Origin: Saposhnikovia divaricata
Lineage: Eukaryota > Streptophyta > Magnoliopsida > Apiales > Apiaceae
Length of the DNA: 64,000 nt
Direction of reading: 5' to 3'
Assembly: GCA_036435485.1 (NCBI GenBank)
Contig: CM071599.1
Coordinates: forward strand, 210,341,178-210,405,177
In this document: positions 21,857-32,800 of the stretch, piece by piece
Numbering within the stretch: position 1 is the first letter of the stretch
How the letters are laid out: the number at the start of each line of letters is the position of its first letter
Position numbers and translations under genes: made by a program
The notes under the pieces: model-generated
The model's input: only the letters and a program-made list of their open reading frames with translations
Database searches by the model: none
What the model was told of the DNA's origin: nothing

Positions 21857-24088
21857 ATGTCAGAAATTCCTCCACCAACACCTACTGTTTCTGAAAAGGC
21901 TCCTACTACTGTGAGTCGTTATGAACCAATCAGGGTTCCTATTCTGAGGCCATTAGAGTATGCTATGTGGAAGGTCAAGATGACTATGTTTCTGGAGGCT
22001 ACAGATCCAGAATATCTTGACAGGATTTACGAAGGCCCTCACAATCCTACAAAGCTATCTGTTGCAGTTGCTGGTGAAGCAGCAAAAATGGTTCCAAAGG
22101 AAAAGAAGGACATGACTCCTGAAGATCTATCATCAATTGCTAAGGATGCAAAAGTTAGGCATTTACTGCATAGTGCTTTAGACAATGTTATGTCTAACAA
22201 AGTCATTAACTGCACCACTGCAAAAGAGATATGGGATGCTCTTGAAGTCAGGTGTCAAGGAACTGCAGCTATTAAGAAGAATAGGAGAAACATACTCACA
22301 CAAGAGTATGAGCATTTTGAGGCTAAACCTGAAGAGACCATGACAGAAACATTTGATAGATTCTGTAAACTGATTAATGATCTGTCATTGGTCAACAAAG
22401 AGTATGATCTAGAAGACTCGAATCTTAAGTTTCTTCTTTCTCTACCTGAAAAGTGGGATGTGAAAACAACCATTATTAGAGACAACTATGATCTTGCTGA
22501 AACAGAGATTGATGAAATCTATGGACTGCTCAAAACTCATGAATTGGAAATGGAGCAGAGAAACAGGAGATCAAGCAGAAAAGGAAAGTCTGTTGCTCTT
22601 AATGTTGAAGAGAAGCCTCAGAAGAAAGAGGCAAGAAGAAGGAAAATGAAGGGAAAAGCTTTGGTCATACATTCAGAAAGTGATTCACCAAACTCTGATT
22701 ATGATTCAAACTCTTCTGAATCATCTGACTCTGAGGATGATGAAGAAGAAATGAGAAAAATGGCTGTGTTGATGGTGAAGACTTTCAAGAAAATGGGCTT
22801 CAAGAATTTCAAGAAAGGAAAAAGGTTTTCTAGGGATTCAAATGAAGACAGGAAAAGCTACAGGAAGTCTGATAAGAGAGATTCTAAAGGGAAGAAGGAT
22901 AAGTCTGAAATTCAATGCTACAAGTGTAAGGAGATGGGTCACTATGCTCCTGAGTGCAAGAAGGGTAAAACTGGAAAGGTACTCTACACTAAAGGCAGAG
23001 ATTGGGCAGATACTTCAGATTCTGATGAAGAAGTGAACTATGCTCTCATGGCTACTACTGAATCAGAATCCTCTGAAAATCAGGTACCTCTAACTACCTA
23101 TGCTTATAATATTGATGACATTGCTCAATTAAGAATTTTTCTTAAGTCATTGCATATAAGTTATAGGGATCAGACTTTAGAAAATGAGAGGATAAAAGCT
23201 GAAAATTCTGAACTTAAAGAAAGAAATAAACTTGTTGAAGAGAAACTTGAAAACATGCAACAAGTTCAGAAAGAGAGAGATGATGCTGTTTGCAAAGAAC
23301 AGATTTTGCTTCAGAAATATAAACAACTTGAGTCAGAGTTGGAGGAAGCAAATAATAAAATTAGGACTTGGACTAATTCTGGAAAGGACACTCAACAGAT
23401 TTTTCAAATGGACACTGTTGGTCTAGGTTATAATGAGGGAGATGAACTTAGATTTCAAAATCAAGTTAAAGTCAGAACTAAATTTGTTCATGGAGCTAGT
23501 AAATTTTTGTCTGAAAATGAAAAGGAAGCTGTCAAAAGAAAACCAGGAAAAACTAGTGTTAAACAGGTTAATATTGGTTCAATGACAGATAAACAACTCA
23601 AACATAAACTGAAGGAGTTAAAATCTGTTGAGAAAAAGAAAGTGTCAAACAAGAACAGAAATGGAAAAGTAGGCATCACTTCAGGAAATAAACCAATGCT
23701 TGCTAGTTATGCTCCAAGAAAGACATGTCATAACTGTGGTAGTACTAAGCATCTTGCAAATTTCTGCAAGAAAAATAAAAATATAAATTCTTTACCTACA
23801 AAGTCTGAGGTAAAGAAGGATTTTGCTAGAACTAAGCCACAGACTCTATGCACACACTGTGGAAGCACTTGGCATTCCATCTATACTTGCAGAAAATATC
23901 ATGCTATCTATCATAATTACTATGAACTGAAACCCAATCTGAAATGGGTTAAAGTTGATACTGCAAGTGTAAACACTGATACTGTTAGCTCAAACTCTGA
24001 TAATGTTAATTCCGCTGCAAAAGCTAACAAAGTTAAGAATGCCAAAGGATCCAAGCAAGTCTGGATCCTTAAAACTAATCCTCAGTAA
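21857..24088 (+). CDS. Sirevirus-like Gag, 743 aa
   Basis: Role: capsid/nucleocapsid protein packaging element RNA. Seen: N-terminal gag with a UBN2-type region (FDRFCKLINDLSLVNKEYDL to LKTHELEME, about residues 165-232), a basic/acidic Ser-rich linker, knuckle CYKCKEMGHYAPEC near residue 353, a probable coiled coil about residues 430-515 (LENERIKAENSELKERNKL), then two more knuckles, CHNCGSTKHLANFC near 626 and CTHCGSTWHSIYTC near 664. Three knuckles and 743 residues make this larger than a typical Copia Gag, as expected for Sireviruses. It begins 62 bp after the LTR. It ends at TAA 24086-24088, and pol begins in the next frame. Confidence 0.93.
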   Translation: MSEIPPPTPTVSEKAPTTVSRYEPIRVPILRPLEYAMWKVKMTMFLEATDPEYLDRIYEGPHNPTKLSVAVAGEAAKMVPKEKKDMTPEDLSSIAKDAKVRHLLHSALDNVMSNKVINCTTAKEIWDALEVRCQGTAAIKKNRRNILTQEYEHFEAKPEETMTETFDRFCKLINDLSLVNKEYDLEDSNLKFLLSLPEKWDVKTTIIRDNYDLAETEIDEIYGLLKTHELEMEQRNRRSSRKGKSVALNVEEKPQKKEARRRKMKGKALVIHSESDSPNSDYDSNSSESSDSEDDEEEMRKMAVLMVKTFKKMGFKNFKKGKRFSRDSNEDRKSYRKSDKRDSKGKKDKSEIQCYKCKEMGHYAPECKKGKTGKVLYTKGRDWADTSDSDEEVNYALMATTESESSENQVPLTTYAYNIDDIAQLRIFLKSLHISYRDQTLENERIKAENSELKERNKLVEEKLENMQQVQKERDDAVCKEQILLQKYKQLESELEEANNKIRTWTNSGKDTQQIFQMDTVGLGYNEGDELRFQNQVKVRTKFVHGASKFLSENEKEAVKRKPGKTSVKQVNIGSMTDKQLKHKLKELKSVEKKKVSNKNRNGKVGITSGNKPMLASYAPRKTCHNCGSTKHLANFCKKNKNINSLPTKSEVKKDFARTKPQTLCTHCGSTWHSIYTCRKYHAIYHNYYELKPNLKWVKVDTASVNTDTVSSNSDNVNSAAKANKVKNAKGSKQVWILKTNPQ

Positions 24089-24098
24089 TTGTTTGTGA

Positions 24099-27000
24099 TT
24101 GCAGGGTAACAGGGAGGCAACCCTAGTCGTGGACAGTGGATGTTCAGGACACAGGACTGGAAATAAAGCCCTGCTATCAGAATATGAGGAGAAGGCTGGC
24201 CCAAAAGTTTCCTATGGTGATGGCAATATAGGAAGAACATTGGGATATGGCAATATCAATCTTGGAAATGTCATCATCAACAATGTAGCTCATGTCCCAG
24301 GACTCAAGCATGACTTGCTATCTGTGAGTCAAATCTGTGACAAGGGATATCATGTAGACTTTCAACATGAATATTGTGAAGTTATCAGCAAATCTACAGA
24401 AAAGGTTGTTCTAGTTGGTCACAGGCAAAACAACATTTATGAAATTAAGCTTTTGATAGACTCTGTTGGAAAAGCTGTTTGCCTGTCTACAAGAATGTCT
24501 AGTGAAGAGAGTTGGAAGTGGCACAAGAAACTCTCACATTTGAACTTGAACAACATCAATGAATTGATCAGAAAAGATCTTGTAAGAGGACTCCCAAAGA
24601 CCCTGTTAAATGTTGATGGCCTATGTGACTCATGTCAGAAGGCTAAACAAAGGAAGTCATCTTTCAAGAGCAAGACAGAATTTTCTATCACTGATCCCTA
24701 TCATCTTCTGCATGTTGATCTATTTGGTCCAGTAAATGTTATGTCTATTGCAAGGAAGAAATATGCTTTAGTCATTGTTGATGAATACACTAGATTCACT
24801 TGGGTGTATTTTCTAGCAAAGAAGGATGAAACTGCATCGACTCTGATGGAGCATGTGAAGCTTCTGGACAAAGGATCAAGCAACAAAGTCAGAATCATCA
24901 GAAGTGATAATGGAACTGAGTTCAGAAATGCAACAATGGAAGAATTCTGCAAGGACAATGGAGTGAAACAAGAATTTTCAGCACCTGGTACACCACAACA
25001 AAATGGTGTAGTTGAAAGGAAAAATAGAACCTTAATTGAAGCTGCCAGAACTATGCTTGATGAAGCAAAATTGCCAACTTATTTCTGGGCAGAAGCTGTT
25101 CAAACTGCTTGTTTTACTCAAAATGCAACACTGATCAATAAGCATGGAAAGACACCATATGAGATGGTGAAGAAAAAGAAGCCTAACCTGAAATATTTTC
25201 ATATTTTCGGGTGCAAATGTTTTGTTTTGAAGACTCATCCAGAACAGTTGACCAAGTTTGAGCTAAAGGCAGATGAAGGAATTTTTGTTGGCTATCCACT
25301 GTCAACAAAGGCATTCAGAGTTTACAATCTGAGAACTAAAGTGATCATGGAATCTATACATGTTTCTTTTGATGATAAGAAGATAACTGGACTTGAAGAC
25401 AAAGATGAATATGATCAACTGAACTTTGAAAATGAAGTTTTAAACTCTGATGAAGGAAACTCTGATGAAACAATTCTGACAGACTCTGTTGAAACAAACT
25501 CTGAACCTCTACTGGTAAATTCTGGAGAAACTTCTCAGTCACAACAAAGGGGAGAACCAGTTGAGGGGGAGCATGATCAAGATGAAGACTCAAACACTGA
25601 TACTGAGTCAACTGAAAAATCTGGATCAAACTCTGATGCTTCAAACTCTGAAAACTCAAATTCTGACTCTGGGCAGTCAAATTCAGGGGGAGTCTCAGAA
25701 AACGAAGATAGATCACAACAAAATCAGGAGAGCATGGATCAAGGGGGAGGATCACATGCTGATAGAAGTCATTTGCCTTCTGCTAGGAAATGGACTAAAT
25801 CACATACACCTGATTTGATAATTGGTGATCCAGATGCAAAAGTAAAGACAAGAAGTGCTACTGCAAGTGAATGTCTGTTTCATGCATTCTTGTCTAAAAA
25901 TGAACCAAAGAAAGTGGAAGAAGCTCTTCAAGATGCAGACTGGATAACAGCAATGCAGGAAGAGTTAAATGAATTTGAAAGGAATGAAGTTTGGACCCTT
26001 GTACCAAGGCCAAAGAACAGATCTATTGTGGGTACTAAATGGGTTTTCCGAAACAAGACTGACAGTGAAGGTGTTATCACAAGGAACAAGGCTAGACTGG
26101 TAGCAAAAGGCTATTCACAGCAGGAAGGAATAGACTATGATGAAACATTTGCTCCAGTTGCAAGATTGGAGGCAATCAGAATTTTTCTAGCATATGCCTC
26201 TCACAAGAAATTCAAAGTGTTCCAGATGGATGTGAAAAGTGCTTTTCTGAATGGAAAACTTGAAGAAGAAGTGTTTGTTGAACAACCACCAGGATTTGTG
26301 GACCCCAAATATCCAGATTATGTCTACAGGCTAGATAAGGCACTATATGGACTTAAGCAGGCACCAAGAGCATGGTATGAGACACTTGCTCAGTTTCTTC
26401 TAGAAAGTGGATTCAACAGAGGAACAATTGACAAAACTCTGTTTTATTTCAATCAAGGAAGTGACCTCCTTTTAGTTCAAATTTATGTTGATGACATCAT
26501 CTTTGGGTCTACTAATGATAAACTCTGTAAGAAGTTTGCCAAGCTCATGCAGTCCAGATATCAAATGAGCATGATGGGAGAGCTTAGTTACTTTCTAGGC
26601 CTACAGGTGAAACAAACAGAAGATGGAAATTTCATTAATCAAGAAAAATACACCAGAAATCTTCTCAAGAAATTTGGTATGCTTGACTATTCATCTGCAT
26701 CAACTCCCATGGCAACAGCAACTAAATTGGACAAAGACACAGGAGTTTCAGTGGATATGACAAACTACAGGGGCATGATAGGTTCTCTTCTATACTTGAC
26801 AGCTAGTAGGCCTGACATCATGTATGCAACCTGTCTTTGTGCAAGGTTTCAGGCAGATCCTAGAGAGTCACATCTGACAGCTGTGAAAAGAATCTTCAAG
26901 TATCTCAAGGGCACCATATCATTAGGTCGGTGGTACCCCAGAGAATCAGATTTCAAGCTACTTGGGTATTCTGATGCAGACTTTGCAGGCTGCAAGGTAG

Positions 27001-27428
27001 ACAGAAAGAGCACTAGTGGAAGTTGTCAATTTCTTGGTGACAGACTTGTTTCCTGGTACAGCAAGAAACAGAAATCAATCTCCACATCTACAGCTGAAGC
27101 AGAGTATATTGCAGCTGGTAGCTGTTGTGCACAGATCTTATGGATGAAGAATCAATTGCTGGATTATGGATTAAGGTACAGTAATATACCTATTTACTGT
27201 GATAACCAAAGTGCTATTGCTATGACAGGTAATCCAGTACAACATTCAATGACCAAGCACATCAGCATAAGGTACCACTTCATCAGAGAACATGTGGAAG
27301 AAGGAAATATTGAACTACATTTTGTATCTACAGAACAACAGCTTGCAGATATCTTCACTAAACCATTGAGTGAAGCTACATTTACAAGGCTGGTTAATGA
27401 ACTAGGAATGGTCTCTGGTTCTGACTAG
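24099..27428 (+). CDS. Sirevirus-like Pol (PR-IN-RT-RNase H), about 1109 aa
   Basis: Seen in order: protease VVDSGCSGHRTG (usual form HMTG), integrase HHCC region (WHKKLSHLNLNNINEL to CDSCQKAKQ), integrase core (IRSDNGTEFRN, PQQNGVVERKNRTL), an Asn/Ser/Asp-rich linker (about residues 445-540), RT (MDVKSAFLNGKLEEEVFVEQ, YVDDIIFGSTND near residue 796) and RNase H (YSDADFAGCKVDRKSTSG, STAEAEYIAAGS). No ATG opens it. The frame is +1 relative to gag and is closed by TGA at 24096-24098, so how it is expressed is unclear. No internal stops to 27428. Confidence 0.93.
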   Translation: MQGNREATLVVDSGCSGHRTGNKALLSEYEEKAGPKVSYGDGNIGRTLGYGNINLGNVIINNVAHVPGLKHDLLSVSQICDKGYHVDFQHEYCEVISKSTEKVVLVGHRQNNIYEIKLLIDSVGKAVCLSTRMSSEESWKWHKKLSHLNLNNINELIRKDLVRGLPKTLLNVDGLCDSCQKAKQRKSSFKSKTEFSITDPYHLLHVDLFGPVNVMSIARKKYALVIVDEYTRFTWVYFLAKKDETASTLMEHVKLLDKGSSNKVRIIRSDNGTEFRNATMEEFCKDNGVKQEFSAPGTPQQNGVVERKNRTLIEAARTMLDEAKLPTYFWAEAVQTACFTQNATLINKHGKTPYEMVKKKKPNLKYFHIFGCKCFVLKTHPEQLTKFELKADEGIFVGYPLSTKAFRVYNLRTKVIMESIHVSFDDKKITGLEDKDEYDQLNFENEVLNSDEGNSDETILTDSVETNSEPLLVNSGETSQSQQRGEPVEGEHDQDEDSNTDTESTEKSGSNSDASNSENSNSDSGQSNSGGVSENEDRSQQNQESMDQGGGSHADRSHLPSARKWTKSHTPDLIIGDPDAKVKTRSATASECLFHAFLSKNEPKKVEEALQDADWITAMQEELNEFERNEVWTLVPRPKNRSIVGTKWVFRNKTDSEGVITRNKARLVAKGYSQQEGIDYDETFAPVARLEAIRIFLAYASHKKFKVFQMDVKSAFLNGKLEEEVFVEQPPGFVDPKYPDYVYRLDKALYGLKQAPRAWYETLAQFLLESGFNRGTIDKTLFYFNQGSDLLLVQIYVDDIIFGSTNDKLCKKFAKLMQSRYQMSMMGELSYFLGLQVKQTEDGNFINQEKYTRNLLKKFGMLDYSSASTPMATATKLDKDTGVSVDMTNYRGMIGSLLYLTASRPDIMYATCLCARFQADPRESHLTAVKRIFKYLKGTISLGRWYPRESDFKLLGYSDADFAGCKVDRKSTSGSCQFLGDRLVSWYSKKQKSISTSTAEAEYIAAGSCCAQILWMKNQLLDYGLRYSNIPIYCDNQSAIAMTGNPVQHSMTKHISIRYHFIREHVEEGNIELHFVSTEQQLADIFTKPLSEATFTRLVNELGMVSGSD

Positions 27429-27560
27429 GAATGTTGGTTAGATTCAAACTTTATTTATGTGATGTATTAATCATATTTCCTGATTGGTTAAATGCTAAGT
27501 GAACTCTATTGATTAAACTCTGTTATGCATACTCTGTTAAACTCTGTCAGACAACTTGCC

Positions 27561-27716
27561 ATCCGTTGATTGTAGGTTGCATCAGTTGATGACTAACTGA
27601 ACTGTATCCGTTGATGTTATATGGTCTTATCCGTTGATAGTTGTGTTATATGGTCTAATCCGTTGATGGTTGTGTTATACGGTCTTATCCGTCGATGGTT
27701 GTGTTATGCAGTCTCT
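27561..27716 (+). repeat. ATCCGTTGAT tandem repeats in post-pol spacer
   Basis: Five spaced copies of ATCCGTTGAT (one with C for T). The last three units are about 28 bp each (TGGTTGTGTTATA between them). AAACTCTG copies lie just outside. Non-coding as far as seen. Confidence 0.8.
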
Positions 27717-28120
27717 AAACTCTGTCAGCATGTCTGTATGTCATACACTGTTAATAAGTTTGATAAACTCTGTGAACTCTGAGTTGATTTTTGTCTGAAT
27801 GAAAACACCAATGAAGAAATATGTATGAAGCATGATTCTCAGCAATTAATCATGAATCTTTCTGAGTTATTGTGATCTAATCTTAGATTGTGCAGAAAGT
27901 TAACACAGCATGATACTGGCTCATATTTATAGCATCTCTTAGTTTATTTTGTCCTAAACTCTGAGTCTATAAATACTGTGTGCATTACCTTTCATGAAAA
28001 ACTACTGATGTTGATGAACTCTAAACTCTGTTAGTTATACTCTGATAGAATAAAATGTTTACTGCAATACCCCAAAGAAAATGTATATAGGTTGTTATAC
28101 TCCTTTGAGATTATGTTGGA

Positions 28121-28262
28121 TACTAGGATGACCCAGGAACCTATTGGTATATAATATGTGCTAAAATTCTCTGATTTTTGGTGACTAGTTAAATACTAGG
28201 ATGACCCAGGAACTTATCAAAATGATAAGGGCTAAAATTTTTGAATTTTTGGTGACTGGTTC
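28121..28262 (+). repeat. 73-bp tandem repeat in post-pol spacer
   Basis: Two imperfect copies, each starting TACTAGGATGACCCAGGAAC and ending near TTTTTGGTGACT. An A-rich low-complexity tract follows at about 28282-28370. Confidence 0.8.
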
Positions 28263-29042
28263 CAACCTCTGATTACTGGAATGAAAAATAAAAAAAATAA
28301 TAAAAAAAATATGATAAAAAAAAATAAAAAAATAAAAAAAATGATGAAAATAAAAAAAATGTATATAAAGGGGGTATAAAATAAAAATTACTGAATAAAG
28401 TTCGATTACTTCAGAGTTTAGCTTTCATCATACAGTCAGTGTTTACTATGACAGTTTGTGCATCCAGTGTTTATTGATTTACTTTATGGATTTTATGAAA
28501 AATTAGATGCTCTAAAAATTGATTTAGTAAACTCTGCTTCACACACACAAATATTCACAACTGTGCAATTTATGAAAGGGTTTCGGTGATAAAGTTGGAG
28601 AATTGACAAACGCTGTTGATTCGTGATTTGTACTCTAAGGTAAATTTTCACTTGGACAATTTGAAAGTCTTGGAGTAAGTAGGGTTTTTGACAACTGTTA
28701 ATCAGTGGATAGTTGATGAATGTGTTCTTTATATGATTACTTTAATTAGTTTTCATATTCTCTTCTTGATTCATTTTCTTGAAGAACAGTTCATATAACA
28801 TAAATAACAGTTGCAGAACACAATGAATATGATTAGAGAAACAAAATTTTCATTGATAATAAGAAAGAGATTACAATCAAATATTACATCTTTTTGTTCT
28901 CTCTATCTGCTAATCTATTCAACAGGAAAGTAAAAGGTCCGTCCACACCACTCCATTGTTAGCAAAAATTCCCAGATCCCATCTTTGCCACTTTATTTGG
29001 GTGGAAGTTGAAGGGATAAGGTTATTTTTGCTGACATATTCA

Positions 29043-29300
29043 TTAACAATGGTTGGTGGTGTTGGATGAGGATGCCTTCGAGGAGAGCCATGCCAATGTT
29101 GCTTGGAGGGCAGCATCGATGTCGATCACCCTTGCAGGTTTCTCTCTCTCGAGCTCTTCCAAACCAGCATCCATTTGCAGCCACAGCGTCTCAAGCTGCC
29201 TTTCCCACTCAAACGCTTCAAATTCTTCACGCGTATAGCTGAAGATGTCCCTATTCTTGACAAGATGAAGGTTCTTTTCTTTGATGGTAAGGTTAGCCAT
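29043..29300 (-). CDS. Antisense small ORF in Sirevirus spacer, 85 aa, unknown
   Basis: I do not recognise this protein. Seen: ATG at 29300 in context AACAATGGC, an excellent plant start. The product begins MANLTIKEKNLHLVKNRD and contains REEFEAFEWERQLETLWLQM and LEELEREKPARVIDID. It is charged, helical-looking and Trp-containing, with no signal peptide or membrane segment. A TATA-like CTATTTAAGG lies 97 bp upstream on the same strand. An AATGAA-type polyadenylation signal lies about 200 bp past the stop. It is antisense to the element and divergent from the third ORF. Alternatives are a captured host gene or a chance ORF. The promoter, start context and 3' signal together argue against chance. 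Confidence 0.55.
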   Translation of the reverse strand: MANLTIKEKNLHLVKNRDIFSYTREEFEAFEWERQLETLWLQMDAGLEELEREKPARVIDIDAALQATLAWLSSKASSSNTTNHC

Positions 29301-29396
29301 TGTTTTTCAAGAGTATTTGGTTTGAAGGGTTTGTGATTTTACAGGGGAGACTGAAAGGTTAAAGGTTTAATGAAATAATTTGAGCAAGTCTCTAGG

Positions 29397-29406
29397 CCTT
29401 AAATAG
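29397..29406 (-). promoter_or_regulatory. TATA-like box for antisense ORF
   Basis: Minus-strand CTATTTAAGG, 97 bp before the ATG at 29300. A start site about 30 bp downstream would give a leader of about 65 bases. Inferred, not measured. Confidence 0.45.
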
Positions 29407-29500
29407 AGATGGGTAAGAACGAAGTTCTTAATCGCTTCGTATTCTGGTTATTAAAGGCAACAGGTAAACGCTTCAAATTCTGATTTTACTTGGGTCCAGA

Positions 29501-29583
29501 TATTTTTAAAAGAGTATTATTTGATTTTTGTTTAAATCAAATATTTTAATGTTTTAATTTTTAATATACTCTTTTTAAAAATA
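29501..29583. other. AT-rich hairpin between divergent ORFs
   Basis: TATTTTTAAAAGAGTATT at the left pairs with AATATACTCTTTTTAAAA at the right. An inner stem pairs ATTTGATTT with AAATCAAAT. It lies between the antisense ORF promoter and the third ORF. Confidence 0.6.
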
Positions 29584-29836
29584 GGCGCACATGACCCACT
29601 CGCCCTTTAATGTGTCCCACTTACCTATTATCGTGTCCCACTACAAATTAATCAAGGAACTGATGAGTGTTTGTTACATAAGAGATTGAGTTTTTCATTA
29701 CTTTAATCACTTTTGTGTCCAAACGATTTTACTTTATTCTTACTCTCACAGTTTTCTTATTTTTCTCTTGGGCACTCACGCAAACACCTTTTCTATATAC
29801 ATATCTCTTGGAAATTCTTGCAAATTTCTTAACTCA

Positions 29837-32800
29837 ATGGCATCTAAAGCATTCACTGCTCTTGGTTTACGGTTTGTTCTTAACAACTATGAAGCTCCAC
29901 TCTATCATCAACGCGTTCCAGAATCGTTTCATCTCATGCAGAACTTCTTGAGGGATTCAGAGATTGGACAGGCTCTGATTGGACCTGCTACTCTTTCTGC
30001 GTCTCAAATTGCTACATTCTGGCAGAATTCAGTTTATGAGGATGGAGGAGAGAGTGGAACTCCTACCATTATCTTCACTTACGAAGACCAAGATTATGTG
30101 ATTACTCCACAGACTGTACGAGATATAATGGGGTTTGACACACATACTTCTTATACTCTGGTTAATGAAACTTATCTGAGAGAGATGCTACAAGAGATAG
30201 GTTACATGGAATCTCTTGACAAGCTTGGCAGTATAAAGCGACCAAATCTCAGAAAGGAATGGAATTTCTTCTTTGATTGCATAACAAGGACGTTCCAGAA
30301 GAAAGTCACAAATTGGGATGCCATTCCAATGGACAGTCTCCAAATCGGGTATTCTCTGCTCTATGGTACTAATTTTGATTTTGGTCGACATGTTTTGATG
30401 AGCTTAGGTGATAAACTGTCAGAGTCTACCACTGTTTATTATGCTCGTTTTTGTCAAATGCTGTTCAATGCATGTGTACCTGGTCTCGAAATTGATGACA
30501 CTGATGCAATTGATCCTTTTAGAGTCAATAAGCGAATATTCTCTGATATGACTAACAAGGATGTTGGTAAAGAAAATCTCCCTGCTTTTGTCATGCCTCT
30601 TGCTCTACGAAATTTTCTCAATCAACCACAAGAACCACAACAACCTGAACCACAACAAGATCAACAAGAACCACAACAAGCTGAACCTGGACAACAACCT
30701 GAACAACAACAACAACAACCTGAACCACATCCTGAACCTCAACCAGAACCAAACACTGACTCACCTGCTCAGTCCGCAAACTCTGATTCGCCACAATCTC
30801 CATCAAAATCAAAGTCTAAATTACAAAGAGTTAAGAAAGCAATTGCTGAACGACATGCAAGTCTAAGGCAGGCGGACGAGACACAGAGAAAATCAAAACG
30901 GAAATCTCCTGAAGCTGTTTACACTAGAAGGGGGAAAAGAATGAAAGCTCGAGCAAACATGCCTAAGTCACCATCTAGTGAAGAGGATTCAGATAATATA
31001 CCTCTAGCGAGACGAAGAAAACTGATAGTCTCTGATTCTGTGGATGAAGATATTGAAGCTCCAGAGGTTGTTTCACAGCAAATACCTCCTGTTGAGGATG
31101 AGAAAGATGACATACCTGCAGAGGATGTAATGCCTGCAGAGGATGAAGTGCCTGCAGAGGACAAAATGCCTGCAGAAGAGGATGCAAGAGATGGTGTTTC
31201 TCCGATAAATGATATTCCTTATTCATTTATGCCATTCTCTGATCCTATCTCTGATGTTGGTGTAGCTGATCAACCTACGGCTGTTCCTCTTGAAGCTGTG
31301 GCATCTCATACTGAGATAATATCTGATGCTCACCACACTGTTGAAGAAGGTGAAGAAATTGATCAGGCAACCAAAGTCACTTCTCATTCAATGCCTGTTG
31401 CTGAGCCTGAGCAACATGGAGAAAATCCTGACAAGCCTACAGAAGATATTGCTAAACCTATGGCTGAAGATGAACCAGTTAAAGCTACAAGTGTTGAAGC
31501 TGAAGGTGACAGTAGTGCAAACTCTGATACTTCTCTGAGTGCACCAGTACAAACTGATGATAAACATACACCTTTTCCTCAACCTTGTACTTCTCATGAA
31601 GTTGAGAGAGCACAATTTGCCAAGAATGCTGCTGAATGGTACAAAGAAGATTGTATTTTTCCACCAGGAAGAGCAGCTAAGTTTGTTAAGCAAAGTGCTG
31701 ATACTATCTCAAATCCAGAGATTCTTTCTTGCTTGAAAGCAACTATAGTTCAAGTTAAAACTCTGGATAGACGATTTGATGATACTAATTTGGCAATCAC
31801 TGCTTTGCGAAATGAGGTTGTAGCTAGAGAGATGAAGATGGAAAGAGATTCGAAACTAGTGACTACAAAATTCTCTAAATCTCAAGATAATCTCTTTGCC
31901 AGGCTGGCTAAAGTTGAAGAGAACCAGTCTGATTTATCTGCTAAAATTGATTCTATTGCTACCTCCCTGGAGTTAATTACTTCTATCCTTATACCTGATG
32001 ATGTCAAAAAGGGGGAGAGAGTTGTCAGAAGGGATAGTGCTGGAGATGGAGGGGCAAGTAACAAAGGAAAGAAAAAGGCTGAAGAGGTTCAAACTCTGAG
32101 AACTAGCAAGTCATCAAAATCACAGTCTGTTGGGAGAAATACTGATACTCAAGGTACTTCAAGGACCAAGAGTTTGTTGTTATCTTCTAATCCACAAACT
32201 GATGAAGAATTGGCTGCTAAGCTGTTCATTGAAGAGAATGAGGAAGGAGTTACGATTGAGGACATTGAAGCTGAGGAAAAGAGTTTACAAGAAGAACATC
32301 TTAAAGCTTTAAAGTCTGATAAGGTACAAAGAGGAAAAGCTCCTAGACCTGTTGTTAAAGGTGTTGTGATCAGAGAAAGGACTGATGTTAGTCATAGTTC
32401 TCGGTTCTCAAAGGAAGAAATTGCAGCAGAGGCTAAACTCAAGCTAAAAGGCATTGAAGGTGAAAGTTCACAGAAGAAAGTTACAACTTCTGTTGCATCA
32501 CAAGCAATGGTCACACCTTTACACTCTTCACAGTTGAAATCTGTCTTTGGAAAAGGAACAATTCATGATCCAAATGTGTTATCTGGAGTCTCAATGAATG
32601 TTTCTGATGGAAAGGCTTTATCTGGCAAGGTTGGTAATAATAAGGGTGGACTAAGTTCACATAGAGACAGAAGGCAATATACTGGTCCTAGAGATCCTTC
32701 TTCACTGGCTGTTCCAGGTCGTGGTGTTCCTCAAGAGAGTTTGGACAGACTGGAATCAGTGCAGTTGGTTCATCAGAAGAGTTTAGACAAGGATTTTCTT

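Noticed and set aside
25354..25755. 133-codon minus-strand ORF within Sirevirus pol
   Set aside because: It mirrors the low-complexity Asn/Ser/Asp linker of pol. No TATA box or start context, unlike the ORF at 29300.
30618..30866. ORFs of 64 and 101 codons inside the third ORF
   Set aside because: Both come from the CAA-rich Gln/Pro tract read in other frames or on the other strand.
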